From Puniceicoccus vermicola (lineage in GTDB: Bacteria > Verrucomicrobiota > Verrucomicrobiia > Opitutales > Puniceicoccaceae): 64,000 nt of DNA. Of the stretch, positions 9,121 to 16,991 are shown piece after piece (the stretch's first letter is position 1; each line of letters begins with the position of its first letter). The notes under the pieces were generated by a model that made no database searches, was not told the origin of the DNA, and saw only the letters and a list, made by a program, of their open reading frames with translations. A program made the translations under genes and the position numbers. The stretch is from assembly GCF_014230055.1 (NCBI RefSeq), contig NZ_JACHVA010000076.1:1-64000 (forward strand). The letters run 5' to 3'.

Positions 9121-9987
9121 TTAGCGTCGGCGGCGACGGATCATGATCACCGCGGCGGCGATAGCGCCGAAGATCATGCTGGCCTGTCCGGGTTCGGGAA
9201 TGCCGTCGTAGGAGACTTCCACATTGTCGAGAAAGATATCTCCTCCGGCATCCTGTTTTCTGTAAAATGCCAAGGTGTCAAAGGTGAAGGTGTTTGCCGG
9301 AGAATCCTGCGTAGAGAGTACGATGCCATTCATCGAAAATGAAAGGCTTAGGGTGTCAGTGTCGGTCCGCAAGAAGGTGAAACTCGTTGGGTAGCTTGTT
9401 TCAGCCTCAATTTTGACTCCATTTGCGGTTCCACTCCCAGAGACTGAGGTCATCGAGGTTGAGCCAAGTAGGTCGTCTGATACTCCGGTTCGTCCGGCAA
9501 AGGTTGTTATATTAGAAGTGTCTGCTCCGAGGTTCGTATTTAGACGGTATCCGCTATAGTTGTTGAAGAGGGCATTGGTGTCCCCATAGTCGTCGGCGGA
9601 GACCTGATTCGAGAGTCCTTCCGAATCCAAGATTCCAATGCGGAATCCATAATTGCTATCTCCAACAGATGCCATTTCCAGATCGAAGCTGACTGTCATT
9701 GATTCTCCAACTTCCAGAGAGGTTGGAGAGAAATAGGTTAGGAACCGAGAAGTGGTATTAATTGATTTAAGCTGCCCATTATCCACTACCAAGCCTCCTG
9801 AGGCATTGGAATTGTACCATCCGTCTCGATTCCCGTCGGAAAAATTGTCGGAGTAGATGATTTGACTGGCCGCCTGCGATTGAACGGAGGCAATCAGAAA
9901 GGCAAAGACTCCTAGAGCGGTCGAACCGACTTTGGGAAGGAGCGAAGATTTTGAGAAATTAAGGTGGTTTGGGGTTCTCTTTTTCAT
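9121..9987 (-). CDS. PEP-CTERM sorting-domain secreted protein, LamG-like
   Basis: From ATG 9987 (GAGGGAAA about 10 bases upstream) a 288-residue protein with a long basic signal region (MKKRTPNH ... GVFAFLIASVQSQAAS), a beta-rich middle (SQIIYSDNFSDGNRDGWYNS onwards, ending DNVEVSYDG) like LamG/concanavalin-type jellyroll domains, and a PEP-CTERM tail: IPEPGQASMIFG, a hydrophobic helix and five Arg. In this system exosortase/XrtA-type enzymes cut near the PEP motif during export to the surface. No exosortase gene is in the window. It is divergent from the LacI regulator and has its own terminator. Confidence 0.85.
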   Translation of the reverse strand: MKKRTPNHLNFSKSSLLPKVGSTALGVFAFLIASVQSQAASQIIYSDNFSDGNRDGWYNSNASGGLVVDNGQLKSINTTSRFLTYFSPTSLEVGESMTVSFDLEMASVGDSNYGFRIGILDSEGLSNQVSADDYGDTNALFNNYSGYRLNTNLGADTSNITTFAGRTGVSDDLLGSTSMTSVSGSGTANGVKIEAETSYPTSFTFLRTDTDTLSLSFSMNGIVLSTQDSPANTFTFDTLAFYRKQDAGGDIFLDNVEVSYDGIPEPGQASMIFGAIAAAVIMIRRRRR

Positions 9988-10167
9988 GGGTATATTTCCC
10001 TCGAACTCGGCTGATTTGTCAAACATAATACCGTGAAAAATTATAAAATATCGGTAGAAATTAGGTTTGTATCCGTTAATTTCTTAATATGTGCGAAATT
10101 TTTCCGATTTTGAGAAGTGTTGAAAGAATCTCCTTGAAAACTAACGTTAAAAATAGGACATTTGGGA
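9988..10167. promoter_or_regulatory. Divergent promoter region with TAACGTTA/TATCGGTA sites
   Basis: This AT-rich gap separates the PEP-CTERM and LacI-type genes. It holds CTAACGTTAA (10141-10150), whose TTAACGTTAA-like core is a centred-CG palindrome of the kind bound by LacI proteins, plus ATACCGT (10028-10034) and ATATCGGTA (10048-10056). Similar TAACGGTA words occur in the promoter gap at 15.1-15.3 kb. Binding is inferred, not shown. Confidence 0.4.
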
Positions 10168-11169
10168 ATGTCGATCAATCAACAGAAAATTGCTGAGGCG
10201 TTAGACGTTTCGGTGATGACGGTTTCCCGAGCTCTGCGCGACCATCCGGATTTGGCGGAAGGGACGCGGGAGATGATCCTCCGGAAAGCGGAAGAGATGG
10301 GCTATCGCAAGCATTTGAAGAAAAGGGGCAAGCGTGTTGAAGTGGAGGAGAAGCCGTTGCGCCGGATGGGGATCCTTTTGTTCGAGGATGAGATCATTGG
10401 CCAGAGAGATCTTTTCAAGTCAGGGGTGGTTCGAAGCATCTTTCTGTCCATCCAGAAAGAGTGTCAGCGCCTCGGGGTAGAAACGGTCGTGGAAGTTTTT
10501 ACGACGGGATCTTCTGAGGTGCCAATGCTGGTGCGGAATCGCTCGGTCAGTGGAATTTTCCTTCTGGGCCGGTACGAGAAGTCGATCATGGAGAGGCTGG
10601 AAGGAATTCCGGCGATGGCGGTGAGTAATTTTGTGGGGCACTTGGGTTTGCCGCGAGTCGTTGCCGATAATTTTCACGGAATGTGCGAGGCGACTGAGCA
10701 TTTGATCGGGTTGGGGCACGAGCGCATTCTATTTCTGGGGGATCAGCAGGGGCGGGCGCAGATTTTCGAGGAGCGGTCGTTTGGTTACCTGGCCGCCATG
10801 CAAAAGCACGGCCTACGGTCGGAGGTCTTGTTTTTTGATCGGCGGCATGAACCGATGCCGTTGAAGGAAATCGAAAAGGTTACGGGGATCGTCTGTAGTA
10901 ACGACAGTCTGGCTTACAAGGTTCAGGCGGCAATGAGAGCTGAAGGAGTCTCTTTGCCGGATGAATGCAGTATGGTTTCGTTTGATAATATTGAAGCGTA
11001 CCATAATGAAGGAGCGATCACTTCCTACGAGCCCGATTGGGGGTTGATGGGGCGGATGGCTGCAGAGTTGATGAATGCATCCCCGCTCTCATTGCTTCAG
11101 AATGACGTTTCGGTTTCCGTTCCCGGTCGGTTGGTCGTGCACGGTTCGACCGGGGCTCCCCGTTCCTGA
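10168..11169 (+). CDS. LacI-family transcriptional regulator
   Basis: From ATG 10168 (an upstream TTG at 10162 is less likely) a 333-residue regulator. The N-terminus MSINQQKIAEALDVSVMTVSRAL is a typical LacI helix-turn-helix, and GTREMILRKAEEMGYRKH is the hinge-side helix. The rest is a periplasmic-binding-protein-like effector domain with family landmarks (ILFLGDQQGRAQIFEERSFGY; GIVCSNDSLAYKVQAAM; MVSFDNIEAY; TSYEPDWGLMGRMAAEL). It probably senses a sugar and controls the neighbouring PEP-CTERM, oxidoreductase and beta-helix/CE12 genes, some of which have related TAACG words upstream. An autoregulatory site at 10141-10150 lies 18 bases before the start. Confidence 0.92.
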   Translation: MSINQQKIAEALDVSVMTVSRALRDHPDLAEGTREMILRKAEEMGYRKHLKKRGKRVEVEEKPLRRMGILLFEDEIIGQRDLFKSGVVRSIFLSIQKECQRLGVETVVEVFTTGSSEVPMLVRNRSVSGIFLLGRYEKSIMERLEGIPAMAVSNFVGHLGLPRVVADNFHGMCEATEHLIGLGHERILFLGDQQGRAQIFEERSFGYLAAMQKHGLRSEVLFFDRRHEPMPLKEIEKVTGIVCSNDSLAYKVQAAMRAEGVSLPDECSMVSFDNIEAYHNEGAITSYEPDWGLMGRMAAELMNASPLSLLQNDVSVSVPGRLVVHGSTGAPRS

Positions 11170-11264
11170 GTGGTTGGGTCTTTCAGCATTCGTAGGAACG
11201 GTTTTTGTCGTTCTTCTTCTGTGGATCTCTTTTGGTGGCGAGGACGTCAATACCCCGGGATGAC

Positions 11265-11376
11265 CGTAGCATCGAGCCTTGCTCGATGATCTGCGTTGGA
11301 GAGGTTCCGATCCTTTCGGATCTGCTGGTCGTCGGCGAAGCGCTCGCATTGTCATCGGCGAAACGCCGATGCTACG
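11265..11376. repeat. Intergenic inverted-repeat element (CGTAGCATCG family)
   Basis: A 112-bp element with outer arms CGTAGCATCG (11266-11275) and CGATGCTACG (11367-11376). Inside are a perfect 8-bp stem hairpin at the left (CATCGAGC-CTT-GCTCGATG) and another at the right (CATCGGCG-AAA-CGCCGATG), with a weaker hairpin between. It fills the gap between two convergent genes. Its right arm supplies the TAG stop (11374-11372, minus strand) of the oxidoreductase gene. Confidence 0.75.
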
Positions 11377-12598
11377 TCGTGGCTTCCGTCTTCGTCCACG
11401 GGAGGTCGCTGTTGTGGAGAGTCAATCCCTTGTGGTGGGCATTCAGTAGGGCTTCGGAGAGGCCGTCTGCGTAGGTGTAGGTCTCTCCTGCTTCCTCTCT
11501 GTTTTTGAGAGCGGATGCTGGGATGTCTTCGATTTTGAGGGATTGATGGATTCTCTCGATGAATCGGGTGTGTTCTCTTGCTAGGTCGAGGGAGCAAACG
11601 TTGCTCTCCAATTTTTGAAGGCCTTTGCAAACATTGTGGAACATCACTGTGCGCGTGTCTGGAAACGGGGGGAAGGTTTTGTTTTCTGGGGAAAGTCCGG
11701 CAAGGGTGAGTTCGCTTCCGGTTTTGTCATTCCAGTAATATTGTCCGCGGGTTGTCTCGAGGATGATCTCTGCAGCTTCGAACTTTTCGCTGGAGTGGCT
11801 CATGTTGATCACGATTTCAGGACCTTCGACGAGTTGGACTCGCGCGGAAAAAGTATCAAAGCTTTCGATTGCCTGGGCTCGGTATTGCCGGTTCTCTAGA
11901 GTCCTGATGGTTCCGGCCGCTTCCCGTGATGAGCCTGACCAGAAAAGGGCCATGAGAATGAAGTGGGCCATCGCGTTGTTGGTCGGGGAGTCGAGGACGG
12001 GGATATCATTGATCGAAAGTTTTCCAGCCCAATCGGTTCGCTTGTAGTAGGAGTGGGGCCGCGGCCAGAGGGCGCAGACGCGTATCTTTTGAAGTTGTCC
12101 CAACTCTCCGGCGACGAGAAGGTCTTTAATTTTCCAGAGGGTGTCGGCGTACATGTTTTGGAAGCCGACGAAGACTTCGCGCCGATTGTGGCGTTTGGCA
12201 GCGTCCATCGCATTGATTTCGGCAAGGGTTGCCGCTGCCGGTTTTTCGACGAGAACATGCATGCCCGCATTGAGGGCATCGATGGTCATGACTCGGTGCC
12301 AGCCGATCCCGGTGGGTATGCAGCAGAGGTCAATCTGACCCGCTTCCTCTTTCAGCATGTGCTGATGGTTGGAGTAGATTCGGCAGCCCATCGCCCGCAT
12401 TTTTTCGCATTTTTGAGGAACCTCTTCGGGGTTGATGACGGTGGCGGCGCAGAACTGAACGAGTCCTTCTTCGGCTAGGGTCAGGATGGAGCGGAAGTGG
12501 CAATCTCCATATCCCGAGACTCCAATCAGCGCGACCTTAATGGGCAGGCTGGGGATTTCGGGCGAATCAGTGTTTGTCTGGCTCTGAGTCGGATTCAC
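11372..12598 (-). CDS. Gfo/Idh/MocA-family oxidoreductase
   Basis: A 408-residue NAD(P)-dependent sugar-type dehydrogenase. The Rossmann segment is IKVALIGVSGYGDCHF (about residues 20-35) and the family signature MHVLVEKPAAATLAEI sits at 113-128, with EKP at 118-120. The C-terminal alpha/beta dimerisation domain follows. The start is GTG 12598; no in-frame ATG is near it. It lies 40 bases downstream of the beta-helix/CE12 gene and is probably co-transcribed. That context suggests cytoplasmic oxidation or epimerisation of a released sugar or uronic acid, but the substrate cannot be read from sequence. Confidence 0.9.
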   Translation of the reverse strand: MNPTQSQTNTDSPEIPSLPIKVALIGVSGYGDCHFRSILTLAEEGLVQFCAATVINPEEVPQKCEKMRAMGCRIYSNHQHMLKEEAGQIDLCCIPTGIGWHRVMTIDALNAGMHVLVEKPAAATLAEINAMDAAKRHNRREVFVGFQNMYADTLWKIKDLLVAGELGQLQKIRVCALWPRPHSYYKRTDWAGKLSINDIPVLDSPTNNAMAHFILMALFWSGSSREAAGTIRTLENRQYRAQAIESFDTFSARVQLVEGPEIVINMSHSSEKFEAAEIILETTRGQYYWNDKTGSELTLAGLSPENKTFPPFPDTRTVMFHNVCKGLQKLESNVCSLDLAREHTRFIERIHQSLKIEDIPASALKNREEAGETYTYADGLSEALLNAHHKGLTLHNSDLPWTKTEATT

Positions 12599-12638
12599 GG
12601 ATGGTTATTCTTTGATCGGGCAGAGTTGGGCTTTGAGC

Positions 12639-15095
12639 CTACTGGTCTAGGTCGTTGTTTAGAATAGGAAGAGTGCGCGGAAGCTGGAATCTGGATGCGA
12701 GTTCCGGAGTTGCTTCGTTCATTAGCTCAACGACCCAGTCCGCAACCAAGGCGCTGCCAGCGGTGGAGAAGTGGGTTCGGTCGGTCGTGCCGGTTGGGCT
12801 GAATTGGAGGCTCTCTTTGGAAGTGATCTTTGAAAATTGATCGAAGCTGTATTGGTGGAGGTCGAGAAGAGGGACGTTCATCTCTTCGGCGACGATTTTC
12901 ACGGACTCCGCGTAGGGCTCGAGGCTATCCGAGAGGGTGCCGTTGCTGTGGTAAACCCGGCGGCATACCGGTGAGACGAGGACGGGGGTCGCACCTTGTT
13001 CGCGGGCTTCGCGGACGTAGCGGCGCAGGTGGTCTCGGTAGTCGGTTTCAGGGTCGCTCTCCCGCTCCGGTCCTTTGCCCGGTTGGTCGTTGTGACCAAA
13101 CTGAATGAGAACCCAGTCGGGGTTCATGGCCATGGCCTTGTCCCAGCGACCTTCGCTGCGGAAGCTGCGGGAGCTGCGTCCGCCAACAGCCGTGTTTTCG
13201 ACGCGAATACCGGGAGTTGTCCAGTGTTGGAGAGCCCAGCCCCATCCGGCTTGGTCGCGGTCATCACTCTTGCCGGTAACGGTCGAGTCGCCGACGAGAA
13301 CCACGAGGATCTCACCAGGGTTGTGTGCTGGGTCTACGGTTGAGTTGTTTTCAGGGATTTGTGGCATAGAGTCTCCGTATTGAAGGGCGCCTGCATCGGG
13401 ATTGGAACCTGTGAAGTATCCTTCTTTTAGGCCCGGTAGGGGTTCTTTGCGGATCTGAGACGGGTCGATCCCGCGGTTTCGGGCCGGGCTATCTTCGGTC
13501 AGGGAAAGGTCGTAGGACTCCGGATCCCGGAATCCGCTCGGTCCATGGCCAACCCAGGTGCTGTTGGCTTCGAGGTCGGCTTCTGCCGCCTCGGTTAGGC
13601 TCTGGAGCCATTGCTTCTGAATGGCGCTTGCGGAGGAGCTGTCTCGCACGGGGTCCCAAGGGCGTGGGTGTTCCTGATTCGCGAGGATGAAAACATTGGC
13701 ATCCGTTTTCCAATCCGGTTTGGGGAGAGGATCGGAGGATCGGGTCCAGTTGCGGCACCAGAAGAGGTTGTTGAAAAAGTGATAATTGGGAGTGGTCAGC
13801 GGAACGGCCATTCGGTGGTAGTTCCGGTTGATGGCCGTGTCGGCGGTGCTGGTGTTGTGGTAGACCCAAACCTCCACATCGGGATAGAATTGCTCGCCTT
13901 GGCCGAAGTTGCGAAGGTCCTCCTTGTTGTCTAGAAAGAGGTTCCGGTAGATATAGACTGGCCCGGTTTGAGGGGCTTTGATGCGGAAACCGCAACGTGT
14001 GCGGATGATGAGATTATCGTGCCAGCGGCCGTTTACGCTGGGCCCCATGGTCTCCATGCCATCGTCGTTCAGGTTGTTGATTTGGTTGTGGTGGACGTGC
14101 AAGTCGGGGTTCGCGTCTGGCATGTTGGGGGCCCAAGGAGGGTTTCCGACGTCTTCGATGCCGTCCCAGTGGTCATGGATGTAGTTGTCGTGAATCTCAT
14201 GACCTCCGTTTGTGTCGTTCATTCGGATACCCGCACGGTCGTAGAACCCGCCTGCTTTCATGGCGGTCCAGTTGTCCCAGGCGCCGTTTCTCCAAGGGTC
14301 TGCTCCAGCGTAGGGGCTGAGACTGATACGATTGTTGCGAAGGATTGCGTCCTCGGCGCCTTCCTCAAGGAGGATTCCGTAATCGGCGGGGTCGATGATG
14401 CAGTTTTCGACGATCACCCCTTTGGAGCTTTTGATTCCCACCCCTATGGCGGAGTTTCCGACTGCAAGGTTGCGGATGACGCAGTAGTCCTGGCCATTGG
14501 TGTCGATGGTCGCCTCGCGGGGGGCAACCGTCATGGTCATGAGGTTTGGGTCGAGATTGTTTTTGAAGCGAATGAGCAGTTCCTGTTGCTCGTTTCGATA
14601 CATCGCCAGAGCTCGGACTCCATCCCATCCGGTCCGGCCTACGCCGGTAAGGAACGCTTCTTTCCAGTGGATTTTGCTATTTTCTGAGCTGGTTCGCTTT
14701 TCATCCAGAGTCGTAATGGTCTGGCCGTTGGCGGTTACGGTGAAAGGGAAGAAATCGAGAGGAAGGCGGAAGACTCCGGGGCCGATATCCGGGGCAGGTT
14801 CCCATGGCTCCTCGATCGGGGTGCTTCCGTCGATTTTTACGCCGGGGCCCGACCCGATAAGGGTGATGGGGGCTTCCTCGGTTCCGCTGTTTTGGAAGGA
14901 TACGCGCTCTTGGTAAACTCCTGGGCTGACGTGAATGGTGTCGCCAGCTTGGGCTTCATTCAGGGCTTCCTGGATCGAGTTGAAGTTCGTATCTATTTCA
15001 GTGGGGGCGTTGACCCACAGGTCGGCTCCATTTGATAAAGGAGCGCCTTGGAAGGCAAAAAAGAATGCAGCGGCTATTTTCAAGAAGGAACGCAT
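12639..15095 (-). CDS. Secreted beta-helix protein fused to CE12-type acetylesterase
   Basis: An 818-residue exported protein with a signal peptide (FLKIAAAFFFAFQGAPLSNG). Residues about 25-560 form a right-handed parallel beta-helix (FNSIQEALNEAQAGDTIHVS; then many N-rich turns such as ENCIIDPADYGILLEEGAED and HDNYIHDHWDGIED), as in pectate lyases and related polysaccharide enzymes. From about 596 comes an SGNH domain: GDST at 602-605, GHND at 667-670 and DRTH at 772-775 give Ser604, Asp772 and His775, the pattern of CE12 rhamnogalacturonan acetylesterases (RhgT/YesT type). The fusion would join backbone recognition or cleavage with deacetylation of pectin-like glycans. The lyase activity is not proven, as no catalytic triad was assigned in the helix. 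Confidence 0.88.
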   Translation of the reverse strand: MRSFLKIAAAFFFAFQGAPLSNGADLWVNAPTEIDTNFNSIQEALNEAQAGDTIHVSPGVYQERVSFQNSGTEEAPITLIGSGPGVKIDGSTPIEEPWEPAPDIGPGVFRLPLDFFPFTVTANGQTITTLDEKRTSSENSKIHWKEAFLTGVGRTGWDGVRALAMYRNEQQELLIRFKNNLDPNLMTMTVAPREATIDTNGQDYCVIRNLAVGNSAIGVGIKSSKGVIVENCIIDPADYGILLEEGAEDAILRNNRISLSPYAGADPWRNGAWDNWTAMKAGGFYDRAGIRMNDTNGGHEIHDNYIHDHWDGIEDVGNPPWAPNMPDANPDLHVHHNQINNLNDDGMETMGPSVNGRWHDNLIIRTRCGFRIKAPQTGPVYIYRNLFLDNKEDLRNFGQGEQFYPDVEVWVYHNTSTADTAINRNYHRMAVPLTTPNYHFFNNLFWCRNWTRSSDPLPKPDWKTDANVFILANQEHPRPWDPVRDSSSASAIQKQWLQSLTEAAEADLEANSTWVGHGPSGFRDPESYDLSLTEDSPARNRGIDPSQIRKEPLPGLKEGYFTGSNPDAGALQYGDSMPQIPENNSTVDPAHNPGEILVVLVGDSTVTGKSDDRDQAGWGWALQHWTTPGIRVENTAVGGRSSRSFRSEGRWDKAMAMNPDWVLIQFGHNDQPGKGPERESDPETDYRDHLRRYVREAREQGATPVLVSPVCRRVYHSNGTLSDSLEPYAESVKIVAEEMNVPLLDLHQYSFDQFSKITSKESLQFSPTGTTDRTHFSTAGSALVADWVVELMNEATPELASRFQLPRTLPILNNDLDQ

Positions 15096-15378
15096 GGTGG
15101 GGCTTTAACGGTATATTTAGAGGCTTGGCGATTGCGGGGAGATGAATCTCGATCGATCCTCAAGCCTTTCCTTGTTTATGGTTCGAGTGGTTCAGTAGAT
15201 CAATGAAATAACATAGATTTTCTGATAAATTTCGTTAAAAATAAAATATAACGGTAAAATATTGCCAAGGTCCTCGTTCTCAAGTTGGATTCGAAGATCT
15301 CCGGCACCCAGGTATGCTTTTCAGACTGCACGATGAAAAAGAAGCTGTCGGTTGGGCCGGGGAGTCATTGTAAATTTT
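15096..15378. promoter_or_regulatory. Divergent promoter region with TAACGGTA words
   Basis: This AT-rich gap separates the beta-helix/CE12 gene (minus) from the esterase gene (plus). TTTAACGGTATA (15104-15115) and TATAACGGTAAAAT (15247-15260) share the TAACGGTA core, and TTTCGTTAAAA (15230-15240) is related. They resemble words upstream of the LacI-type gene at 10.0-10.15 kb and are candidate operators. Confidence 0.4.
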
Positions 15379-16308
15379 ATGAAGAAAGCTCCTGTATCAT
15401 CACTCTCAGCAACGAGGCTTCACCGTTTTTGGGGAATGCCCATGATTTGCCTCTTTGTAGCACTGGCCTTTGGCGCTCTCCATGGAGAGGCCGAAACGGT
15501 TGTGCTCAAAGATGTCGAATTTCTGCCGGAGGGCCGAAACGAGAGGATGGATGTTTATCTTCCGGATTCGTCTTTCGAAGGACCTGTTCCCGCTATTTTA
15601 CTGATCCACGGAGGGGGATGGATGGTGGGGGACAAAGCCTCCCGGCGGGAACGGATGATTGCCGAGACTTTGTCGAATGCCGGATATGCGGTATTCTCGA
15701 CCAACTATCTCCTGAACGAGCGGGATGAAAACAAGAGGGTCACCTTATTGGCGTGGCCTCAGAATGTGATCGATTGCAAGACGGCCCTACGATTCATTCG
15801 GGCGAAAGCCGGTGAGTATGGCGTCGATCCCGAGCGGATCGCCGTCATGGGAGGTTCAGCGGGAGGGCATCTTTCGATGATGGTGGCCGCCACCGCGAAT
15901 GAAGAGAAATGGAATGAGCAAGGGCTTTATCCAGAGGAGGACAATTCGGTGCAGTGCGTCGTCAATCTGTACGGCCCCGCCGACATTCGGGGAAAACCCG
16001 TGAATCCCTTTAGCAGATCCGACAAGAGTGTTATCGAGGCTCACGAAGAGGAGGCTTCGCCGATTACCTATTTCGATTCTACCTTTCCGCCCATGTTGAT
16101 TCTTCAGGGAACCGGAGACCGGACGATCCCGGTCGAACAGACACGCGAGTGGGTGGCAGAGTTGTCGGAGTTCGGTTTTGAGTATTGCTACGTCGAAGTT
16201 GCGGGCGCTCCCCATAGTTTTGATCTGAACCCCGAGGAATTAGACCTGAGACCGATGGTCTTGGCATTTCTGGACAAGCACCTGCGCGGGGTCGGAGTAG
16301 GGCAGTAG
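15379..16308 (+). CDS. Secreted alpha/beta-hydrolase (BD-FAE/acetylxylan esterase-like)
   Basis: From ATG 15379 a 309-residue protein with a signal peptide ending near GALHGEAE. It shows the oxyanion motif LLIHGGGWMVGDK, the nucleophile elbow VMGGSAGGHLSMM, an acid region (LILQGTGDRTIPVEQ) and the catalytic His in GAPHSFDL. This arrangement is that of bifunctional feruloyl/acetyl-xylan and rhamnogalacturonan esterases found in polysaccharide loci. It is divergent from the beta-helix/CE12 gene and probably shares its regulation. Its last residues (VGVGQ and the TAG) are encoded by the start of the 187-bp repeat array, so the native C-terminus has probably been altered. Confidence 0.88.
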   Translation: MKKAPVSSLSATRLHRFWGMPMICLFVALAFGALHGEAETVVLKDVEFLPEGRNERMDVYLPDSSFEGPVPAILLIHGGGWMVGDKASRRERMIAETLSNAGYAVFSTNYLLNERDENKRVTLLAWPQNVIDCKTALRFIRAKAGEYGVDPERIAVMGGSAGGHLSMMVAATANEEKWNEQGLYPEEDNSVQCVVNLYGPADIRGKPVNPFSRSDKSVIEAHEEEASPITYFDSTFPPMLILQGTGDRTIPVEQTREWVAELSEFGFEYCYVEVAGAPHSFDLNPEELDLRPMVLAFLDKHLRGVGVGQ

Positions 16309-16965
16309 CTTCAGCTGCGCCTCGCGTCTTTCATGGAGGGCATTGGCGGGGATGATTTCCGCCGTCCAGTGAATCTCATTGGATCTCTTCGATAGCGTTG
16401 GGTTTTTGGAGAATGCGGGTGCGTCGGCGGGGTTCGAAGCGTATGACCGCGCAGCTAAAGCTGAGCGGGTACGTTGGATCGGAGTAGGGCAGTAGCTTCA
16501 GCTGCGCCTCGCGTCTTTCATGGAGGGCATTGGCGGGGATGATTTCCGCCGTCCAGTGAATCTCATTGGATCTCTTCGATCGCGTGGGGTTTTCGGAGAA
16601 TGCGGGTGCGTAGGCGGGTTTCGAAGCGTATGGCCGCGCAGCTAAAGCTGAGCGGGTACGTGGTATCGGGGTAGGGCAGTAGCTTCAGCTGCGCCTCGCG
16701 TCTTTCATGGAGGGCATTGGCGGGGATGATTTCCGCCGTCCAGTGAATCTCATTGGATCTCTTCGATAGCGTTGGGTTTTTGGAGAATGCGGGTGCGTCG
16801 GCGGGGTTCGAAGCGTATGACCGCGCAGCTAAAGCTGAGCGGGTACGTTGGATCGGAGTAGGGCAGTAGCTTCAGCTGCGCCTCGCGTCTTTCGTGGAGG
16901 GCATTGGCAGGGATGATTTTCGCCGTCCAGTGAATCTCATTGGATCTCTTCGAGGGCGGTGGATG
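16296..16965. repeat. Tandem array of 187-bp repeats, locus B
   Basis: Units start at 16296, 16483, 16670 and 16857, an exact period of 187 bases; the fourth breaks off near 16965, just before the cardiolipin synthase gene. Units are nearly identical (AGTAGGGCAGTAGCTTCAGC ... CGCAGCTAAAGCTGAGCGGG) and match the more diverged units at 0.35-0.78 kb. Unit 1 and unit 3 are closest (for example both share GTTGGGTTTTTGGAGAATGC or small variants), suggesting recent amplification. The palindromic core lies across unit junctions. No protein is encoded. Confidence 0.92.
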
Positions 16966-16991
16966 TTTGGGGAGTTGCGCAAGCGTTTGCC

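Noticed and set aside
13968-14687. 239-codon plus-strand frame opposite the beta-helix protein
   Set aside because: Val/Asp-rich antisense frame of a supported gene with no start signal.
16296-16965. Repeat array considered as a CRISPR
   Set aside because: Units are 187 bases and nearly identical throughout; there are no short repeats with unique spacers and no cas genes.
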